From Epinephelus fuscoguttatus (taxonomy: Eukaryota; Chordata; Actinopteri; Perciformes; Serranidae), in NCBI RefSeq assembly GCF_011397635.1, contig NC_064775.1, forward strand, positions 15,947,452-16,011,451: a DNA stretch of 64,000 bases, written 5' to 3'. How positions within the stretch are numbered: the first letter of the stretch is position 1; every line of letters begins with the position of its first letter. The notes under the pieces were generated by a model. That model did not search any database and had not been told where the DNA came from. It saw nothing but the letters and a program-made list of their open reading frames with translations. Positions 61,838 through 64,000 of the stretch are shown in pieces. The position numbers and the translations under genes were made by a program.

Positions 61838-61912
61838 TAATAATAATAATAATAATAATAACTTTAATTTATATAGTGCCTTTCAAGAAACCCAAGGTCA
61901 CTTTACAATACT
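61838..61912. mobile_element. 3'-end fragment of an L2-type retroposon
   Basis: (AAT)n followed by 'ctttaatttatatagtgcct' and 'ttcaagaaacccaaggtcac', the typical 3' terminal sequence of fish L2-related LINEs and their SINEs. Upstream of unit A's start codon. Confidence 0.5.
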
Positions 61913-62347
61913 ACTGTAGTAAAAGCTGAGGTCGCATTGAATGAGTAAGTCTGACTACTTTTTCTTCCTTTTTGAAACTCACACTTATTTCTAATTATTA
62001 CCTTGAAGTCCAGTAAACTGCGCACTTACTGTACAACTCTTCTGTATTTACAACACCTCCAGTAATTTTAGTTGGTCAAGAAATTCCAGAAACCGAAGCA
62101 GAAGTCCCCATACTGCGCACACTGTGGCCTCTGGTGTTTTGAGGTTTGCTACGTGAATTTTATTCAGATTCTCATCATGGTAAGTGTGATAACACACATG
62201 TGATGCTTGACATTTGTTGCTCCAATTGACTTAAAGCGACACAGGAAAGTCCACCCCTCGAGAAGATGGTAAATATTGTACTTGTGTGATACAAGATGAT
62301 AAATATTTAGTCTAAACAAATGTCAAAGGCAGAGCACATACTGTATC

Positions 62348-62714
62348 TTCATCTTCTAACCGCTTCATCCTCTTGAGGGTCGCGGGGGGGCTGGAGCCTA
62401 TCCCAGCTACATCGGGCGAGAGGCGGGGTACACCCTGGACAGGTCGCCAGACTATCGCAGGGCTGACACATAGAGACAGACAACCATTCACGCTCACATT
62501 CACACCTACGGACAATTTAGAGTTATCAGTTAACCTAGTCCCCAATCTGCATGTCTTTGGACTGTGGGAGGAAGCCGGAGTGCCCGGAGAGAACCCACGC
62601 TGACACGGGGAGAACATGCAAACTCCGCACAGAAGGGCTCCCACGCCCGGGATCGAACCGGCAACCCTCTTGCTGTGAGGCGAGAGTGCTAACCACCACA
62701 CCACCGTGCCGCCC
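62348..62714 (-). mobile_element. tRNA-derived SINE, second copy
   Basis: Same family as 7872-8243 in inverse orientation: the minus strand begins 'gggcggcacggtggtgtggt' and ends in a short tail. A perfect 12-bp duplication 'acatactgtatc' flanks it at 62336-62347 and 62715-62726. The 138-codon frame across it is fortuitous. Confidence 0.85.
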
Positions 62715-62726
62715 ACATACTGTATC

Positions 62727-64000
62727 ATTCATTCAAATTCATGTCAGGTCTTGAAAGTCTTAATATCCCATTATGGCTCATATTACCATTACCACTGTTA
62801 ATTGCCCATCCTCAGTTTTACCACATTAGTTTGAGGGTAGTTTCCGGCCAATAATTGCAAATGTCCCACAGTGGGAAACATGTGTGGTGTGGGATTACTG
62901 CAAACAGAAAACAAACAAGATGAGGCCAGGCCGCTGAAAATCTTGGGGTGGCACACCACAAAAAAAAACCATGACTGAATTTTAGGGATTTGATCATGCT
63001 CTTTTAGCTTGTTATGTCAATATGGAGAGGTAAGGAGTCGCACACTGCAGACTGTTGTTGCACCCAAATATGTACATATCTCACGGACTTTGAAAGGCTG
63101 TGATCATGTGACCAATGCGCTGACCGCAGTAAGCAAAGCAGCTGCAAATGCTTGGTAGGAGGCAGGTAGGGGTGGTGGATAGCTGAGCCGGAAAGAGCCT
63201 CCCACGCAAAGAGGAACCTTTTGTGGCAGTATGATATGTTATTTTATCAACAACGTAGTGTGCTGGTATGTTTAGTATGCAAGTGACGTTAGGTGATGCT
63301 ACATCATGTTACTGACAACCGTACTTACTGTAAGCCAAACCATGATGGGGTTTTTTTCTACTTTTGTTGCCTAAACCAAAAATGAAGTTGCACCTACAAT
63401 TTAAGTTTATTTTGAAAAGAGACTGTATGCATATACAAGTGGAAACTGTACATTTCCTGTGCAAACAAAAGGGTATTTTGAAAAGACATAATGCATGTAG
63501 TGAGTGTTAATTGACACATCATCCCTGAACATCCAAAACTGACACATAAGGGGTGCCTGGGGTGTCATATTTTGACCTGTAGGTCCACTAACAAAGCGGC
63601 TGCTGGATGAGTTGGGATGCCTTACGTTATCTAATTTCACAAGACAACACAAACCTTGCGCCAGGCTAAAAAAGCACCACAGCCTCTTAAAGACAGTAGT
63701 ATCGGCCTACAATAATTTTCGCCAGAGGGCTCCAGTGGAGGGGCCAGCAATTGTATCAGGGTGTCTGGCCTCACCCTTGGGGGCACAACTGCTGTCTGAG
63801 GATGCCTCATCATGGCTGTGGGTTAGGCCACTTGGAAGTATGACAATCCTATTGTACAGGGGGGATTCAGTTTTTGGTAAACCATGTTTCACTTCAATTT
63901 TTTTTCAAATGACAAAATCTCATTCCCTTAAATTGTATGATGTCATATCCAGGATTCCTCATAATGCTATGACAGCATGCCACTCCTATGCTTTCCAGTC
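62727..64000. other. Right-hand flank without recognised genes
   Basis: Non-coding sequence. 63,400-63,560 is the second copy of the unclassified repeat seen at 60,940-61,215. Nothing else recognised on either strand. Confidence 0.5.

Overview
The window is vertebrate, almost certainly teleost fish, genomic DNA. It has short exons with GT/AG introns, dense transposon debris (an L2/Maui-like LINE, an L1-like LINE, hAT elements, tRNA-derived SINEs, a solo LTR) and many microsatellites. No bacterial or viral gene organisation is present. Almost all host coding sequence is one immunoglobulin-superfamily cluster on the minus strand.

The cluster (about 8.4-61.5 kb) is a head-to-tail tandem array of CD200/OX-2-like membrane glycoprotein genes. 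I count eleven units (A to K, right to left) plus a relic (L). The typical unit has E1 signal peptide, E2 V-type Ig domain, E3 C2-type Ig domain, an optional acidic juxtamembrane exon E4, E5 transmembrane helix, and E6 and E7 cytoplasmic tail. All junctions are phase compatible. Working through the splice sites gives intact reading frames for A (271 aa, 56.7-61.5 kb), B (308 aa, 49.2-55.2 kb), C (260 aa, 45.7-46.9 kb), D (332 or 319 aa, 38.7-43.4 kb), G (317 aa, 22.2-25.8 kb) and I (318 aa, 14.2-17.8 kb). Units E, H, J and K are pseudogenes, F is reduced to a signal exon, and L to scattered exon relics. A is the divergent, founder-like member, with a short tail and an extra intron inside its V domain. 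The others share nearly identical C2 exons but differ in the middle of the V domain.

Left flank (0-8 kb): a minisatellite (1-840), a degraded tandem array of tRNA-like units, a hAT-type element (1730-2610), a 1.5 kb foldback element (2703-4244), and orphan exons of an ABCC4-like transporter and of a grancalcin/sorcin-like penta-EF-hand protein (5.4-6.1 kb). A SINE with a perfect 13-bp target duplication lies at 7872-8243.

Insertions inside the array: a truncated L1-like LINE in intron 1 of I; an L2 LINE with esterase-type ORF1 and a nested solo LTR that accompanies the loss of most of unit F (26.8-31.8 kb); a hAT-like element carrying a nested retrocopy in intron 6 of E; a 1.7 kb DNA transposon inside the V exon of E; a second foldback element in intron 1 of D; a LINE RNase H fragment at 44 kb; a decayed hAT/BED transposon in intron 1 of B; and a TA-flanked MITE in intron 4 of A. 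Several have exact target duplications plus an empty site in a paralogous unit, so insertions and unit duplications can be ordered in time.

In mammals CD200 is a ligand that restrains myeloid cells through CD200R. The units here plausibly encode a lineage-expanded set of such ligands or decoys; that function is inference. Exon limits were worked out by eye from splice consensus and frame, not from transcripts.
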